A DNA stretch of 64,000 nucleotides, taken from assembly GCF_013033355.1 (NCBI RefSeq), contig NZ_WQDY01000001.1:310001-374000 (forward strand). The letters run 5' to 3'. A program made the position numbers and the translations under genes. Each line of letters begins with the position of its first letter. The stretch's first letter is position 1. The notes under the pieces are model-generated. The model was not told the DNA's origin. It worked only from the letters and a program-made list of their open reading frames with translations, and did not search any database. The stretch is from Ruegeria lacuscaerulensis (GTDB taxonomy: Bacteria > Pseudomonadota > Alphaproteobacteria > Rhodobacterales > Rhodobacteraceae). Shown one piece after another: positions 37,369-47,028 of this stretch.

Positions 37369-39794
37369 TGCTGCGACAGGTCCGCCTGCTCCTAGCGCTT
37401 GTCTCAGTTTGTCTGGCGGTTCTCTGCGGCCCTGCGGCTGCTCAGCTTTCCGACCGACAGAGCGAGTACTATCAGGGTTGGGTCAAAACGGCGGACCGAG
37501 CAGAAGTAGTGATCGAGGCCGACCGGGCCTCGAATGCATCGCTTGAAAACCTACGTTCGGAAATTCATGCCTATCGCGATGATTTCAATCGTGCGCGTGG
37601 TGCAAATACCGAACGCATACAGACGCTTGACGCTCAGATCGAGGCGCTTGGGCCGAAGCCCGAAGGGGATGCGAGCGAACCCAAAGACATTGCCGCCCTG
37701 CGCGCGCATCTTGAAGAGCAACTGAATGCGCTTCAGGTTCCTAGGATTATCTCGGAAGAAGCGTTCAGCCGCGCCAACGGTTTGATCGCAGAAATCGATC
37801 AGCTTCTGCGTAACCGCCAGACCAAAGAGCTGTTAGAGCGCGGTCCGTCTCCGATTAACCCAATCTATTGGGGGCCAGCATGGACAGATGTTACCGAAGC
37901 AGCCCGCGGCCTGTTCAACGAAGCCCGAAGGAATCTGCAAACTGATGTAGCCCACGGGAAGTTGCGCAATCAGGGCTTGGGTATTTTTGTACTGGTGGTT
38001 CTCGCCGGGGTACTGTTGTTCTACGGCAAGCATTGGTCCGAGCTTGCAGGGAGCTACTTGCGTAAGCTGGGCGGCCGAGGCAGTGGTGTTTGGACGTTCC
38101 TGACTTCACTACTGCGTATTATTTTACCCTGGCTTGGGGTCTGGTTGATCGTCAAGGCGATCGTAATGACCGGGGTGCCGGGCTTGCGTGGCACTTTGCT
38201 GTTGGAAAACATCCCGTATTGGGCTGCGATCATCCTCTACTATGACTGGATTGGCCGACAGGTTTATGTCCTGCAAGAGGCGCAGGGATTTAAGCGTCTG
38301 ACCGCGAAGCGGGTGGCCGAACTGCGGGTCTATCTCGATCTGCTTGCAGTCCTTTTGATCCTGCACGAATTGGTGAATCTATTCGAGCAGATCGAGAATA
38401 TCTCGGACGCGACGCGCGCGGTTGTGGGTTTCCCTGTGACAATCATTACGGCACTGGTTCTTTTGCGGGTGCGTCAGGTGCGCAGCACCGAGGTCGTCGT
38501 GGACTCGGATGAGACCGGCGCGACCCGAGGCGCGGGTTTGGCGCAGTTGATAGAATTCCTGCGTCGTGCCCTGTTTCTGCTGGGTATTGCCAGCCCGGTG
38601 CTGGCAGTGGTCGGTTATACCAACGCCGCCGAGGCGATTGTTTATCCTGCTGTCAAATCCCTTGTTCTCATTGCGGCTCTGGTCATCGTTCAGCGGTTCC
38701 TGACTGCTGTTTACGGGTGGGTCACGCGACAGGGCGACGCGGCCAAGGATTCCCTGTTTTCCGTCTTGATCGGCTTTGCGATGGCCATTTTCGCCATCCC
38801 TGTTCTGGCAATCTACTGGGGCGCGCGCCAGACGGATTTACTTGAGGTTTGGTCGCGTATCCTGCTGGGATTCGATGTCGGTGGCGTGACAGTTTCACCG
38901 AAGAATTTCTTTACCTTCCTGATCGTCTTCTTGATGGGGTATGGCCTGACACGGATGCTTCAAGGGGGGCTGCGCAGCTCTTTGCTGCCAAAAACCAAGA
39001 TCGATCCCGGCGGCCAAAACGCGATTGTCGCGGGGACAGGCTATGTCGGCATATTCCTTGCCGCCCTTTGCGCCATCATGGTCGCCGGGTTCGACCTTTC
39101 TTCGTTGGCCATTGTGGCCGGTGCGTTGTCGGTCGGAATTGGTTTTGGCCTGCAGACCATTGTTTCGAATTTTGTTTCAGGCATCATCCTTCTGGTCGAG
39201 CGTCCGATCTCGAAAGGCGATTGGATCGACGTCAACGGGATGATGGGTTATGTGCGCGATATTTCGGTCAGGTCGACGCGGATCGAGACCTTCGACCGAT
39301 CCGATGTGATCGTCCCCAACTCGGATCTGATTAGCGGTGTGGTGACCAACTACACCCGCGGCAACACAATCGGGCGGGTGATTGTTCCTGTCGGCGTTGC
39401 CTACGGAACCGATACTCGCAAGGTCGAAAAAATCCTGGGCGAAATTGCAAATGCGAACCCGATGGTTCTTGCCAACCCTGCTCCCAGTGTTGTGTTCCAG
39501 GGCTTCGGCGCGGATTCTCTGGATTTCGAAATCCGTGCTATTCTAAGGGATGTGAATTGGATGCTGTCTGTAAAGTCAGACATGAACCATGAGATCAACC
39601 GTCGCTTTGTTGAAGAGGGCATCGAGATCCCGTTCGCGCAGCGTGACGTGTGGTTGCGCAACCCTGAAACTCTGCGCAACACCGGTCCAGAGGTGAAGGC
39701 TACCCCCAATTCCGAAGAGGGCTCCGCAGCCAAACCTGCGCCGATTAAAATGACAGAAGCCGACATGTCGGATGGCGACGGGGACGAGATTTGA
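37368..39794 (+). CDS. large mechanosensitive channel, DUF3772-MscS type
   Basis: An 808-residue MscS-family channel. A signal-like helix (MLRQVRLLLALVSVCLAVLC) precedes a periplasmic DUF3772 region (about 30-200, coiled-coil-like with many Glu/Arg). About eight or more membrane helices follow, then the MscS pore helix (VAGALSVGIGFGLQTIVSNF) and beta domain (ERPISKGDWIDV ... VPNSDLISGVVTNYTRGN). ATG 37368 overlaps the cysK stop, so it is translationally coupled to cysK. Probable role is osmotic down-shock release. Confidence 0.93.
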   Translation: MLRQVRLLLALVSVCLAVLCGPAAAQLSDRQSEYYQGWVKTADRAEVVIEADRASNASLENLRSEIHAYRDDFNRARGANTERIQTLDAQIEALGPKPEGDASEPKDIAALRAHLEEQLNALQVPRIISEEAFSRANGLIAEIDQLLRNRQTKELLERGPSPINPIYWGPAWTDVTEAARGLFNEARRNLQTDVAHGKLRNQGLGIFVLVVLAGVLLFYGKHWSELAGSYLRKLGGRGSGVWTFLTSLLRIILPWLGVWLIVKAIVMTGVPGLRGTLLLENIPYWAAIILYYDWIGRQVYVLQEAQGFKRLTAKRVAELRVYLDLLAVLLILHELVNLFEQIENISDATRAVVGFPVTIITALVLLRVRQVRSTEVVVDSDETGATRGAGLAQLIEFLRRALFLLGIASPVLAVVGYTNAAEAIVYPAVKSLVLIAALVIVQRFLTAVYGWVTRQGDAAKDSLFSVLIGFAMAIFAIPVLAIYWGARQTDLLEVWSRILLGFDVGGVTVSPKNFFTFLIVFLMGYGLTRMLQGGLRSSLLPKTKIDPGGQNAIVAGTGYVGIFLAALCAIMVAGFDLSSLAIVAGALSVGIGFGLQTIVSNFVSGIILLVERPISKGDWIDVNGMMGYVRDISVRSTRIETFDRSDVIVPNSDLISGVVTNYTRGNTIGRVIVPVGVAYGTDTRKVEKILGEIANANPMVLANPAPSVVFQGFGADSLDFEIRAILRDVNWMLSVKSDMNHEINRRFVEEGIEIPFAQRDVWLRNPETLRNTGPEVKATPNSEEGSAAKPAPIKMTEADMSDGDGDEI

Positions 39795-39884
39795 TCGGTT
39801 TTCCGGTCCCGCTCAGGAAGGTTGAATTTTCACCCTATTGGGGCCTTGCAAATCTGCAAGCGATAGTCCAAATATCGCCCGCAC

Positions 39885-39974
39885 GGAGAGGTGGCCGAGT
39901 GGTCGAAGGCGCACGCCTGGAAAGTGTGTAGGCGGGAAACCGTCTCCAGGGTTCGAATCCCTGTCTCTCCGCCA
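39885..39974 (+). tRNA. tRNA-Ser (anticodon GGA)
   Basis: A class II tRNA of 90 bases including CCA. Acceptor GGAGAGG pairs with TCTCTCC (one G-T), the D region is GGCCGAGTGGTCGAAGGC, the anticodon loop CTGGAAA gives GGA (reads UCC/UCU), a long variable arm follows, and the T arm is GGGTTCGAATCCC. CCA is encoded. A six-base inverted repeat CTTGCA-AATC-TGCAAG lies just upstream at 39845-39860. Confidence 0.96.
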
Positions 39975-40015
39975 CATACCTCAAAAGTTGATTGGCGATG
40001 CTTGGTCTAACAAGT

Positions 40016-40702
40016 TTAGACACCTATGTGCTTTTCGCTCACCTCGGACGTCAAGTCGGACATGGCGCCACTCCAGACTGTGCGCCCGCGTGCTAGGATG
40101 GTTGCGGTGTCTGATACAGTGGCTAATTCTTTCAAGGACTTGTCGATCAAAAGGATTGCGACGCTGGTGTTCTGCTTTAACTGCCGCATTGCAGCCCAGA
40201 TTTCCTGTCGGATGATGGGTGCGAGACCCTCGGTTGCTTCATCCAGAACAAGAAGACGTGGGTTCGTCATCAATGCACGACCGATAGCCAGCATTTGCTG
40301 TTCACCGCCAGACAATGAGGCGGCTCGCTGGTTTCCACGTTCATCCAGCCTTGGGAACAGACTTGCGACCCTGCGCAGATCCCATTCTCCGGGGCGGGCT
40401 GCAGCGATTAGGTTTTCGTGCACGGTTAAGTCCATGAAACACCTGCGCCCTTCGGGAACCAGACCTACACCGCTCCGCGCAACTTTGTGACTGGGTAGAC
40501 CCTGCAAGTTCTTGCCATCTAAGGTGATCGTGCCTGAGGAACGGATCATCTGACAGATCGCCTTGACGGTGGTTGTCTTGCCCATGCCATTCCGCCCCAG
40601 CAATGCGGTAACTTCGCCCTCAGCCACGCGCAGATCGACACCGAAAAGCGCTTGGCTTGGACCATAGGCTGCCTGAAGGTTCTCGACCGTGAGAAAACTC
40701 AT
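40016..40702 (-). CDS. livF: branched-chain amino acid-type ABC importer ATPase LivF
   Basis: A 228-residue ATPase of the HAAT (LivF) class: Walker A GRNGMGKTTTVKAI, signature LSGGEQQML and Walker B LLVLDEATEGLAP. LAEGLAP-type spacing distinguishes LivF from LivG. It ends the livJHMGF operon and overlaps livG by 4 bases (ATGA). It converges toward the tRNA gene. Confidence 0.94.
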   Translation of the reverse strand: MSFLTVENLQAAYGPSQALFGVDLRVAEGEVTALLGRNGMGKTTTVKAICQMIRSSGTITLDGKNLQGLPSHKVARSGVGLVPEGRRCFMDLTVHENLIAAARPGEWDLRRVASLFPRLDERGNQRAASLSGGEQQMLAIGRALMTNPRLLVLDEATEGLAPIIRQEIWAAMRQLKQNTSVAILLIDKSLKELATVSDTATILARGRTVWSGAMSDLTSEVSEKHIGV

Positions 40703-41448
40703 ACTTCTTCTCCCAGGTAGGCCTCTCGGACATCCGCGCTTTGGCGGATGTCATCTGCTGATCCTGTGGCGATCACCGCGCCATAAACCATCACGCTGAT
40801 GCGGTCTGCCAAAGCAAAAACGGCATCCATATCGTGTTCGACCAGCAGTATTGGGGCTTCGACGCGAAGTCCGTCGAGTAGAGCAGTCAGGTTCCGGGAC
40901 CCCTCTGCTCCGAGACCGGCCATGGGTTCATCCATGACAAACGCGCGGGGTGAAAGCGTAAGCGCAACGGCGACTTCCAACTGTCGGCGCTGCCCGTGGC
41001 TGAGGCTGGAGCACTGTGTGTCGCGAAAATTCGCAAGGCCGACACGATCCAGTGCACCTTCTGCACGGGACCGTAAAGTTTTTGATTTTTGAGCGGCCCC
41101 CCAGAACCGCCATGAGGCCCCTTCGATTGCCAGACAGCCTAGAATCGCGTTTTCTAAAACAGTGTCTTCCATGCATAAGTCGGAAATCTGGAACGTCCGA
41201 CCCAAGCCAGCGCGTGCGCGAACGTGGGGGGGCAGGGCCGAAACATCCCGATCATCCAACAAAACACGACCGGAATCGGGGTGGATTTCACCGCATATCT
41301 GCTTGATCAGCGTGGACTTGCCCGCTCCGTTCGGGCCAATGATTGCGTGGATTTCCCCTGGGTTGAGGTCGATTGACACATCGTGTGTCGCTGTCAACGC
41401 GCCGAACTGTTTGCTAAGTGCATCAGTGGCAAGGATGGGCTTAGACAT
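40699..41448 (-). CDS. livG: branched-chain amino acid-type ABC importer ATPase LivG
   Basis: A 249-residue ATPase with Walker A GPNGAGKSTLIKQI, signature LSHGQRRQLEVAVAL and Walker B FVMDEPMAGLG. The signature SHGQ replaces SGGQ, as is usual in LivG. ATG 41448 follows AAAGAGGG and is preferred to the GTG at 41454. It overlaps the livM stop by 8 bases. Confidence 0.94.
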   Translation of the reverse strand: MSKPILATDALSKQFGALTATHDVSIDLNPGEIHAIIGPNGAGKSTLIKQICGEIHPDSGRVLLDDRDVSALPPHVRARAGLGRTFQISDLCMEDTVLENAILGCLAIEGASWRFWGAAQKSKTLRSRAEGALDRVGLANFRDTQCSSLSHGQRRQLEVAVALTLSPRAFVMDEPMAGLGAEGSRNLTALLDGLRVEAPILLVEHDMDAVFALADRISVMVYGAVIATGSADDIRQSADVREAYLGEEV

Positions 41449-42427
41449 GCGCACCCTCTTTCCCCGTGAGTAGGCCGATCAGTCCACCACGCCCGAACAG
41501 GACAATGCACAACAGGACGACTCCAAGGTAAACATGCCAATAATCGGTCAATGCTCCTAAAAAATGCTCGAGTGCTACAAAGACACAAGCCCCGATTACC
41601 GGCCCCATCAGCCGTCCAACGCCGCCAATCACGATCAATACGATAAGCTCTCCGGACAATTGCCAGCTAAACATTGTGGGCGACACAAACCGGTTGAGGT
41701 CAGCGAAGAGTGCGCCCGCCAATCCAGTTATTGCGCCTGAAAGAACAAAGGCCAGCAAACGAATTCGCGTAGGGTTCAGACCGACTGCCTGAACACGTGA
41801 TCTGGTTTGGCGCGTGGCGTTCAGTGCCAAACCGAAGGGTGAAGCCTGAAGGCGGGCAAACAGGAACAACACGATGCAAAGAAGAGTGAAACAGATGCCG
41901 AAGAACTGAATTGGCACCAGCGTGTTTAAGCCGGGAAAACCGTTGCGCACATAAATGGACAATCCGTCCTCGCCGCCATATTGCGCCCATGAGATAGCAA
42001 AGTAGAAAAACATCTGGCCAAATGCGAGGGTGATCATGATGAAATAAACCCCGGTTGTGCGCAGTGACAGCATGCCGATGAAAAACGCGACCAGCGCCGA
42101 GATGACCATAGCCGACAGCCAGATCAACGGCATCGACGTTGTCCCATCAGTGCTGAACAGACCAAGGTTTAAGGTTGAATACGTCTGCGCGTGATAGGCA
42201 AGAATACCCATGGTATAGCCGCCAAGGCCAAAGAACGCAGCGTGGCCCAAGCTGACCATTCCGCCCAGACCCAATGCAAGGTTCAACCCAACGGCTGCTA
42301 GTGCAAGGACAACCGCTCGGGTGGCCAACGTGATCGTGAAAGGTTCGTCCATCGCCAATGCCCAAATGGGTAATACGAGCAGGCCAGTCAGAACGACGCC
42401 ATTGATGTATCTTTCCGTAACTCTCAT
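41441..42427 (-). CDS. livM: branched-chain amino acid-type ABC importer permease LivM
   Basis: A 328-residue inner-membrane permease of the LivM class with about nine or ten helices; GLGGMVSLGHAAFFGLGGYT is the hallmark segment, and SRVQAVGLNPTRIRLLAFVLSG is the ATPase-contact loop (given here in shortened form around residues 230-250). It overlaps livH by 4 bases. Confidence 0.94.
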   Translation of the reverse strand: MRVTERYINGVVLTGLLVLPIWALAMDEPFTITLATRAVVLALAAVGLNLALGLGGMVSLGHAAFFGLGGYTMGILAYHAQTYSTLNLGLFSTDGTTSMPLIWLSAMVISALVAFFIGMLSLRTTGVYFIMITLAFGQMFFYFAISWAQYGGEDGLSIYVRNGFPGLNTLVPIQFFGICFTLLCIVLFLFARLQASPFGLALNATRQTRSRVQAVGLNPTRIRLLAFVLSGAITGLAGALFADLNRFVSPTMFSWQLSGELIVLIVIGGVGRLMGPVIGACVFVALEHFLGALTDYWHVYLGVVLLCIVLFGRGGLIGLLTGKEGAHV

Positions 42428-43344
42428 GCGCGGGCTCCGAACAAGCCAGTAGGGCGCCAGATCAGAACAAGCCCCATCAGTATGTAAATCCCCATCGAGG
42501 CAATGGCTGACCCGCTTTTTTGCGCTGCACCGGGCTCCATGAACAAGCCAAGGAATTCAGGAAGGAAAACGCCGCCCAACGTGTCGGTCAAACCGACCAG
42601 CAATGCACCAATGAACGCCCCTCGGATCGACCCGATACCGCCGATTACGATAACCACAAAGGCAAGGATCAGAACGGGTTCACCCATGCCGACCTGCACC
42701 GATTGAATTGCTCCAACCAAAGCGCCGGCCAGCCCGGCCAGAGCAGCTCCTAGGGCAAAAACGAGGGTGTAGAGTTTTGAGATATCAACGCCAAGTACCG
42801 CGATCATCTCTCGGTCGTTTTCACCGGCCCTGATCTGAATGCCTATGCGTGTACGTTCGATGAACAGCCATAATCCGCCCGCGATTGCCACACCGATGAC
42901 GATCAGGCTTAGACGGTAAAGGGGGTATTCGATACCGCCGGGCAGGGTGACAGGCCCCGAAAGAGCTTGCGGGATATTCAAAAACAAGGGGAAAGACCCG
43001 AAAAACCAGCGGGTTCCCTCCGAAAATATAAGTATCAGGGCAAAGGTAGCTAGAACCTGATCCAGATGAGGTGCATCGTATAGCCTTCGTATGACAACAA
43101 TTTCAATGATCGCTCCGGCAAGCGCAGCTGAGGCGAGCGCCGCAACTAGACCCAGAAAGAACGATCCTGTGGCACCGGCCACAGCGGCTGCTGCGAAAGC
43201 CCCGACCATGTAAAGCGAACCGTGGGCAAGATTGATCAGCCCCATGACGCCAAAGATAAGTGTCAGGCCCGCAGCCATCAGAAATAACATGACGCCAAAT
43301 TGCAGACCATTGAGGATCTGCTCGACAATCAGGATCGAGGACAT
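42424..43344 (-). CDS. livH: branched-chain amino acid-type ABC importer permease LivH
   Basis: A 306-residue inner-membrane permease: GLQFGVMLFLMAAGLTLIFG and GLINLAHGSLYMVGAF are the LivH N-terminal hallmarks. The contact loop with ENDREMIAVLGVDISKLYT sits near residue 185. It lies 54 bases downstream of the binding-protein gene and is the first permease gene. Confidence 0.94.
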   Translation of the reverse strand: MSSILIVEQILNGLQFGVMLFLMAAGLTLIFGVMGLINLAHGSLYMVGAFAAAAVAGATGSFFLGLVAALASAALAGAIIEIVVIRRLYDAPHLDQVLATFALILIFSEGTRWFFGSFPLFLNIPQALSGPVTLPGGIEYPLYRLSLIVIGVAIAGGLWLFIERTRIGIQIRAGENDREMIAVLGVDISKLYTLVFALGAALAGLAGALVGAIQSVQVGMGEPVLILAFVVIVIGGIGSIRGAFIGALLVGLTDTLGGVFLPEFLGLFMEPGAAQKSGSAIASMGIYILMGLVLIWRPTGLFGARA

Positions 43345-43398
43345 GGGAACTCCGGTGGTCTGCCTGCCGTCTGGTTGACGGCGGGCAGCAGTCGTTTC

Positions 43399-44529
43399 TT
43401 ACATTTTGCACTCGGCGGCGTAGGCGTCCGAATGAGCTTCAAGCGCGGTGCCGATGATCTTGTTGGTAAAAACATCACCTTCCTTGATCACTTCACGCGC
43501 ATAGATCGTTTGTACCGGGTGGTGGTTCGGGCCAAATGCGAAATCACCGCGCGTACTGTCGAACTCAGCGGCTCGCAGGGCTTCGCGGAACGCATTTGCG
43601 TCCGACGGATCGGCTTTCTCCAATGCGGATAAAAGCAGGTTCGCGGTGTCGAAGCCCTGGCTGGCATAAAGCGACGGCAGGCGGCCGTATTCGGCCTTGA
43701 AGCTATCGACAAAAGCCTTGTTGGTTGGATTGTCGATATCTTTGTTCCATTGCGAAGTGTTCACAACACCCAAGGCTGCATCACCCACTGCCTGCAAGAT
43801 ACCCTGATCAAAGCTAAAGGCCGGGCCGACGACAGGCAGATCGATTCCGCTGTCAGCATATTGCTTGAGAAAGGAAATCCCCATGCCGCCGGGCAGAAAG
43901 AAAAAGACACTGTCGGCGTCACTCGCGCGGATTTGGGCCAGCTCGGCGGCATAGTCCGTTTGACCAAGCTGGGTGTAAATCTCTCCGGCCAGGTCGCCAT
44001 CGAAGAAACGTTTGTACCCGGTCAGTGCATCCGTACCCGCCGGGTAATTCGGAGCCAGAATGAAAGACTTCTTGTGGCCAGCATCATTTGCGTATGCTCC
44101 GGCCGCTTCGTGCAGGTTGTCATTCTGCCATGCCACGTTGAAATAATTCTGATGGCATCCTTTTCCCGCCAAGGCCGAAGGGCCTGCGTTGGGGGATAAA
44201 TAGAACACGTTCTGGTTCACCGCTGCTGGAACGACGGCCATGGCAAGGTTCGACCAAATAATGCCTGTCATGACATCGACGCGTTCTGATTGAATCATCT
44301 TGTCTGACAGTTGCACCGCAATGTCGGGCTTGCGCTGGTCGTCCTCGATCACGACTTCGATGTCGTCACGTCCTGACTGTTCAATCGCCAGAAGGAACCC
44401 GTCGCGCACGTCAAGACCCAGGCCGGCGCCGCCGCCCGAAAGGGTAGTGATCATCCCGACCTTGACCTCAGCGAATGCTGATGTGGCTAGCAGCGATGCA
44501 GCTGATGCAGCCAGCAATAGCTTTTTCAT
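43399..44529 (-). CDS. livJ: HAAT-family ABC importer substrate-binding protein
   Basis: A 376-residue periplasmic binding protein with signal peptide MKKLLLAASAASLLATSAFA and a LivJ/K-type two-lobe fold. The segment SPNAGPSALAGKGCHQNYF with the C-terminal YAAECKM is seen in family members that bind aromatic acids or amides as well as amino acids, so the ligand is open. GGGAGAG precedes the ATG. It heads the livJHMGF operon and diverges from the glycosyltransferase cassette. Confidence 0.9.
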   Translation of the reverse strand: MKKLLLAASAASLLATSAFAEVKVGMITTLSGGGAGLGLDVRDGFLLAIEQSGRDDIEVVIEDDQRKPDIAVQLSDKMIQSERVDVMTGIIWSNLAMAVVPAAVNQNVFYLSPNAGPSALAGKGCHQNYFNVAWQNDNLHEAAGAYANDAGHKKSFILAPNYPAGTDALTGYKRFFDGDLAGEIYTQLGQTDYAAELAQIRASDADSVFFFLPGGMGISFLKQYADSGIDLPVVGPAFSFDQGILQAVGDAALGVVNTSQWNKDIDNPTNKAFVDSFKAEYGRLPSLYASQGFDTANLLLSALEKADPSDANAFREALRAAEFDSTRGDFAFGPNHHPVQTIYAREVIKEGDVFTNKIIGTALEAHSDAYAAECKM

Positions 44530-44929
44530 TTTTCTCTCCCTCGTTGGTTAGCCACAGTTGATACTAAAAACGCGGGTCATGACCAGCCGAAGGTTTGAAT
44601 TTCGTTGGAAAAACTGTTCAGACCTGCAATCAAGTTGCGGTTTTGGGTCATCAGACAACGCTTTGTCTTAAGATGGGCTCATTGCTGCCACATCGTACAG
44701 GCAAGAACGGCGCGAATATTTTGCGTGCAGCCCGTCTGCACGGGTGATTGAATGTGTCGCATTGGTAACTACGGTCTGAAAACTGGAACTTACCGATTAG
44801 CGGCGACCGGGTGTTAAGATATCAAGGGTTCCGACCCAATACGAAGAAGCTAAACCAAAGCGACGTGTTCCAACAGAAGCGAAATATTCGCCACAAAATC
44901 GAGCAGGACAGATCGCGTTCGGAGGTTAA
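44530..44929. other. divergent intergenic region, liv operon and glycosyl cassette
   Basis: The 400-base gap must contain promoters for both operons. The clearest structure is the perfect inverted repeat CGTGCAG-CCCGT-CTGCACG (44724-44742), a possible operator. A weaker GCAA/TTGC hairpin with a short T-run lies at about 44624-44645. I see no gene. Confidence 0.45.
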
Positions 44930-45889
44930 ATGTTACTGTCTGTAGTCGTTCCATGTATGAACGAAGAGGACTCATTACCAGCTCTGGTAGAGCGCTTGAT
45001 CGCAGCAACAGACGCATGGTCTGACGACACCGAGATCCTGTTGGTCGACGATGGTTCGACCGACGACACCTGGGATGGGATTTGTTTGCAAAGCCAGAAG
45101 CATCCGCGAGTGCGTGGTCTTAAACTGTCCACCAACAGGGGGCATCAAGTGGCTTTGACAGCCGGGTTGATGGCCGCAACGGGTGAGCGCATCTTTATGT
45201 TGGATGCTGACCTGCAAGACCCGCCCGAGTTGTTGTCTGACATGATGGCGATGATGGATCGCGGATACGATGTGGTGTACGGCCGCCGCAGCGAGCGCAA
45301 AGGAGAAAGCTGGTTCAAAAAGCTGACCGCTCATGGGTTCTATCGCATTCTCAACCGGTTGTCGGATGTCCCGATCCCGAATGACACAGGTGACTTCCGA
45401 TTGGTCAGCCGCCGGGTGTTGAACGCGGTGTTGGATATGCCCGAACGTGCACGTTTCATGCGCGGGATGTTCGCCTGGGCTGGGTTCCGGCAGATTGGTA
45501 TCGAATACGTGCGGGATCCGCGCGTAGCTGGTGAAACCAAGTACCCAATGTCCAAGATGATCCGCCTGGCCTTTGATGCATTGTCCAGTTTTTCGATCAA
45601 ACCGTTGCAGATTGCCACGCGCCTTGCATTCTTAACCCTGATCGTTGCGGCGCTGATGCTGGTTTACGTATTCTGGTCGCTGATCCTGTACAACACCGTT
45701 GCTGGTTGGGCCTCAACGGTTTTGGTGATCAGCTTTTTCTCGGGTATCCAGTTGCTGACATTGGGAATTATGGGCGAATACCTCGGACGGCTTTACATCG
45801 AAGCCAAAGGGCGCCCCTTGTTTTTCATCGACGAACAAGTCGGCGGCGTGGTTGAGAACACGCCGGAAACAATGAGCAAACAAGCATGA
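44930..45889 (+). CDS. polyprenyl-phosphate glycosyltransferase, GtrB-like
   Basis: A family 2 glycosyltransferase of 319 residues with the DPM1/GtrB layout. A cytoplasmic GT-A domain (LLSVVVPCMNEEDSLPALV, ILLVDDGSTDDTW, MLDADLQDPPE with the DxD) is followed by two C-terminal helices (about 230-290). Such enzymes load a sugar onto undecaprenyl phosphate for later transfer to O-antigen or another envelope glycan. It is coupled to the GtrA-like gene by a 4-base overlap. Confidence 0.92.
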   Translation: MLLSVVVPCMNEEDSLPALVERLIAATDAWSDDTEILLVDDGSTDDTWDGICLQSQKHPRVRGLKLSTNRGHQVALTAGLMAATGERIFMLDADLQDPPELLSDMMAMMDRGYDVVYGRRSERKGESWFKKLTAHGFYRILNRLSDVPIPNDTGDFRLVSRRVLNAVLDMPERARFMRGMFAWAGFRQIGIEYVRDPRVAGETKYPMSKMIRLAFDALSSFSIKPLQIATRLAFLTLIVAALMLVYVFWSLILYNTVAGWASTVLVISFFSGIQLLTLGIMGEYLGRLYIEAKGRPLFFIDEQVGGVVENTPETMSKQA

Positions 45890-46272
45890 GCGAACGCCGC
45901 CGGATAGTCCGCTTTGCTGTCGTGGGAGTAGGTGTGGCCGTCTACTATATCCTGGCGTATCTGGGGTTGCTCAGGTTGTTCGGATCGTCTTGGGTTGCCA
46001 ACTTTCTGGCGTTTGGGTCGGCCATCCTTATCCAGTATGTCGGCCAAACCAGTTGGACCTTTGAAAAGAAGCTGGCCGTTCCGGCTCAGTTTGGCCGATT
46101 TATGTGCATGATCGGCATCGGATTGATCGTGTCTTCGGTTCTGACTTCGGTTCTCGGCCCCAGACTGAACATGTCCGAGCTTGCAACGGCTGGGGTGGTG
46201 GTCGTCGTTCTACCTGTCATCAATTTCGTGATCCTGCGGCTGTGGGTCTATCGCGAAGAGAATTCAATTTAG
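45886..46272 (+). CDS. GtrA-like flippase family protein
   Basis: A 128-residue protein with four hydrophobic helices; RRIVRFAVVGVGVAVYYILAY matches the GtrA entry segment and WTFEKK the loop between helices 2 and 3. GtrA proteins are thought to flip the lipid-linked sugar made by GtrB. ATG overlaps the gtrB-like stop (ATGA). Confidence 0.88.
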   Translation: MSERRRIVRFAVVGVGVAVYYILAYLGLLRLFGSSWVANFLAFGSAILIQYVGQTSWTFEKKLAVPAQFGRFMCMIGIGLIVSSVLTSVLGPRLNMSELATAGVVVVVLPVINFVILRLWVYREENSI

Positions 46273-46281
46273 AGAGTTGAG

Positions 46282-47028
46282 ATGTCACATATCTATTCCA
46301 ACGAGTTCTTCGACTATATCGACCGCGGCGCAAGGCAGTCGGCTGTTCGGTTGATTAAGCGCCTGCACGCTTGGGTTAAACCAGAAAGCGTCGTGGATTT
46401 CGGATGTGGACGAGGTGTATGGTTGTCCGAATGGGCAGCTGCCGGTTGCCCGGATGTTGCCGGGGTCGATGGTGACTACGTTGACCGGGATCGGTTGGCT
46501 ATAGCGCCCGAGTCTTTTTTTGCTGAAGACCTGAGCAAGCCCGTTGATCTGGGGCGAAAGTTTGGTTTGGCGCAATCGCTTGAAGTCGGAGAGCACCTTC
46601 CCAATGCGGCGTCCGCCAGCCTTGTGCAAAGCCTGACAACCCACAGCGATCTCGTACTTTTTTCGGCGGCAGTGCCCGGGCAGGGAGGGGAGTTCCACGT
46701 CAACGAGCAGCCTTTGGCATTCTGGCAGGGCCTGTTCGCCGAGCGTGGTTACACTGCCTATGACTGCTTGCGCCCCGTTCTGTTCAATGACAGCTCGATT
46801 GAGCCTTGGTATCGCTACAACAGCGTTCTTTATGCCAGTGAGGCAGGAGCCGAAACTCTGCCGTCCGAGGTTTTGAACACTAAAGTCGCAGCAGGTGCTC
46901 TGAAAGAGGTCGGCAGCTTCGGATGGAACCTGCGCAAGATGATCGTTCGCCAATTGCCGCAAAAAACCGTTACCTCGATCGCGCAGGCTCGCGCCTCGGT
47001 CATCGCCCGCGCTCACCGGAGTAAATGA
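46282..47028 (+). CDS. SAM-dependent methyltransferase
   Basis: A class I methyltransferase of 248 residues. VVDFGCGRGVWLSEWAAAG is motif I, DYVDRDRLAI the acidic loop and LAQSLEVGEHLP motif IV-like. The core fits methyltransferases found in polysaccharide clusters. Its position between GtrA-like and GtrII-like genes suggests methylation of the added sugar or of the glycan; the acceptor is unknown. Its stop overlaps the next start. Confidence 0.85.
   Translation: MSHIYSNEFFDYIDRGARQSAVRLIKRLHAWVKPESVVDFGCGRGVWLSEWAAAGCPDVAGVDGDYVDRDRLAIAPESFFAEDLSKPVDLGRKFGLAQSLEVGEHLPNAASASLVQSLTTHSDLVLFSAAVPGQGGEFHVNEQPLAFWQGLFAERGYTAYDCLRPVLFNDSSIEPWYRYNSVLYASEAGAETLPSEVLNTKVAAGALKEVGSFGWNLRKMIVRQLPQKTVTSIAQARASVIARAHRSK

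Noticed and set aside
39885-39974. tRNA-Ser as integration site of a genomic island
   Set aside because: No integrase and no repeat of the tRNA 3' end found by eye in the downstream genes; the following liv operon is ordinary.
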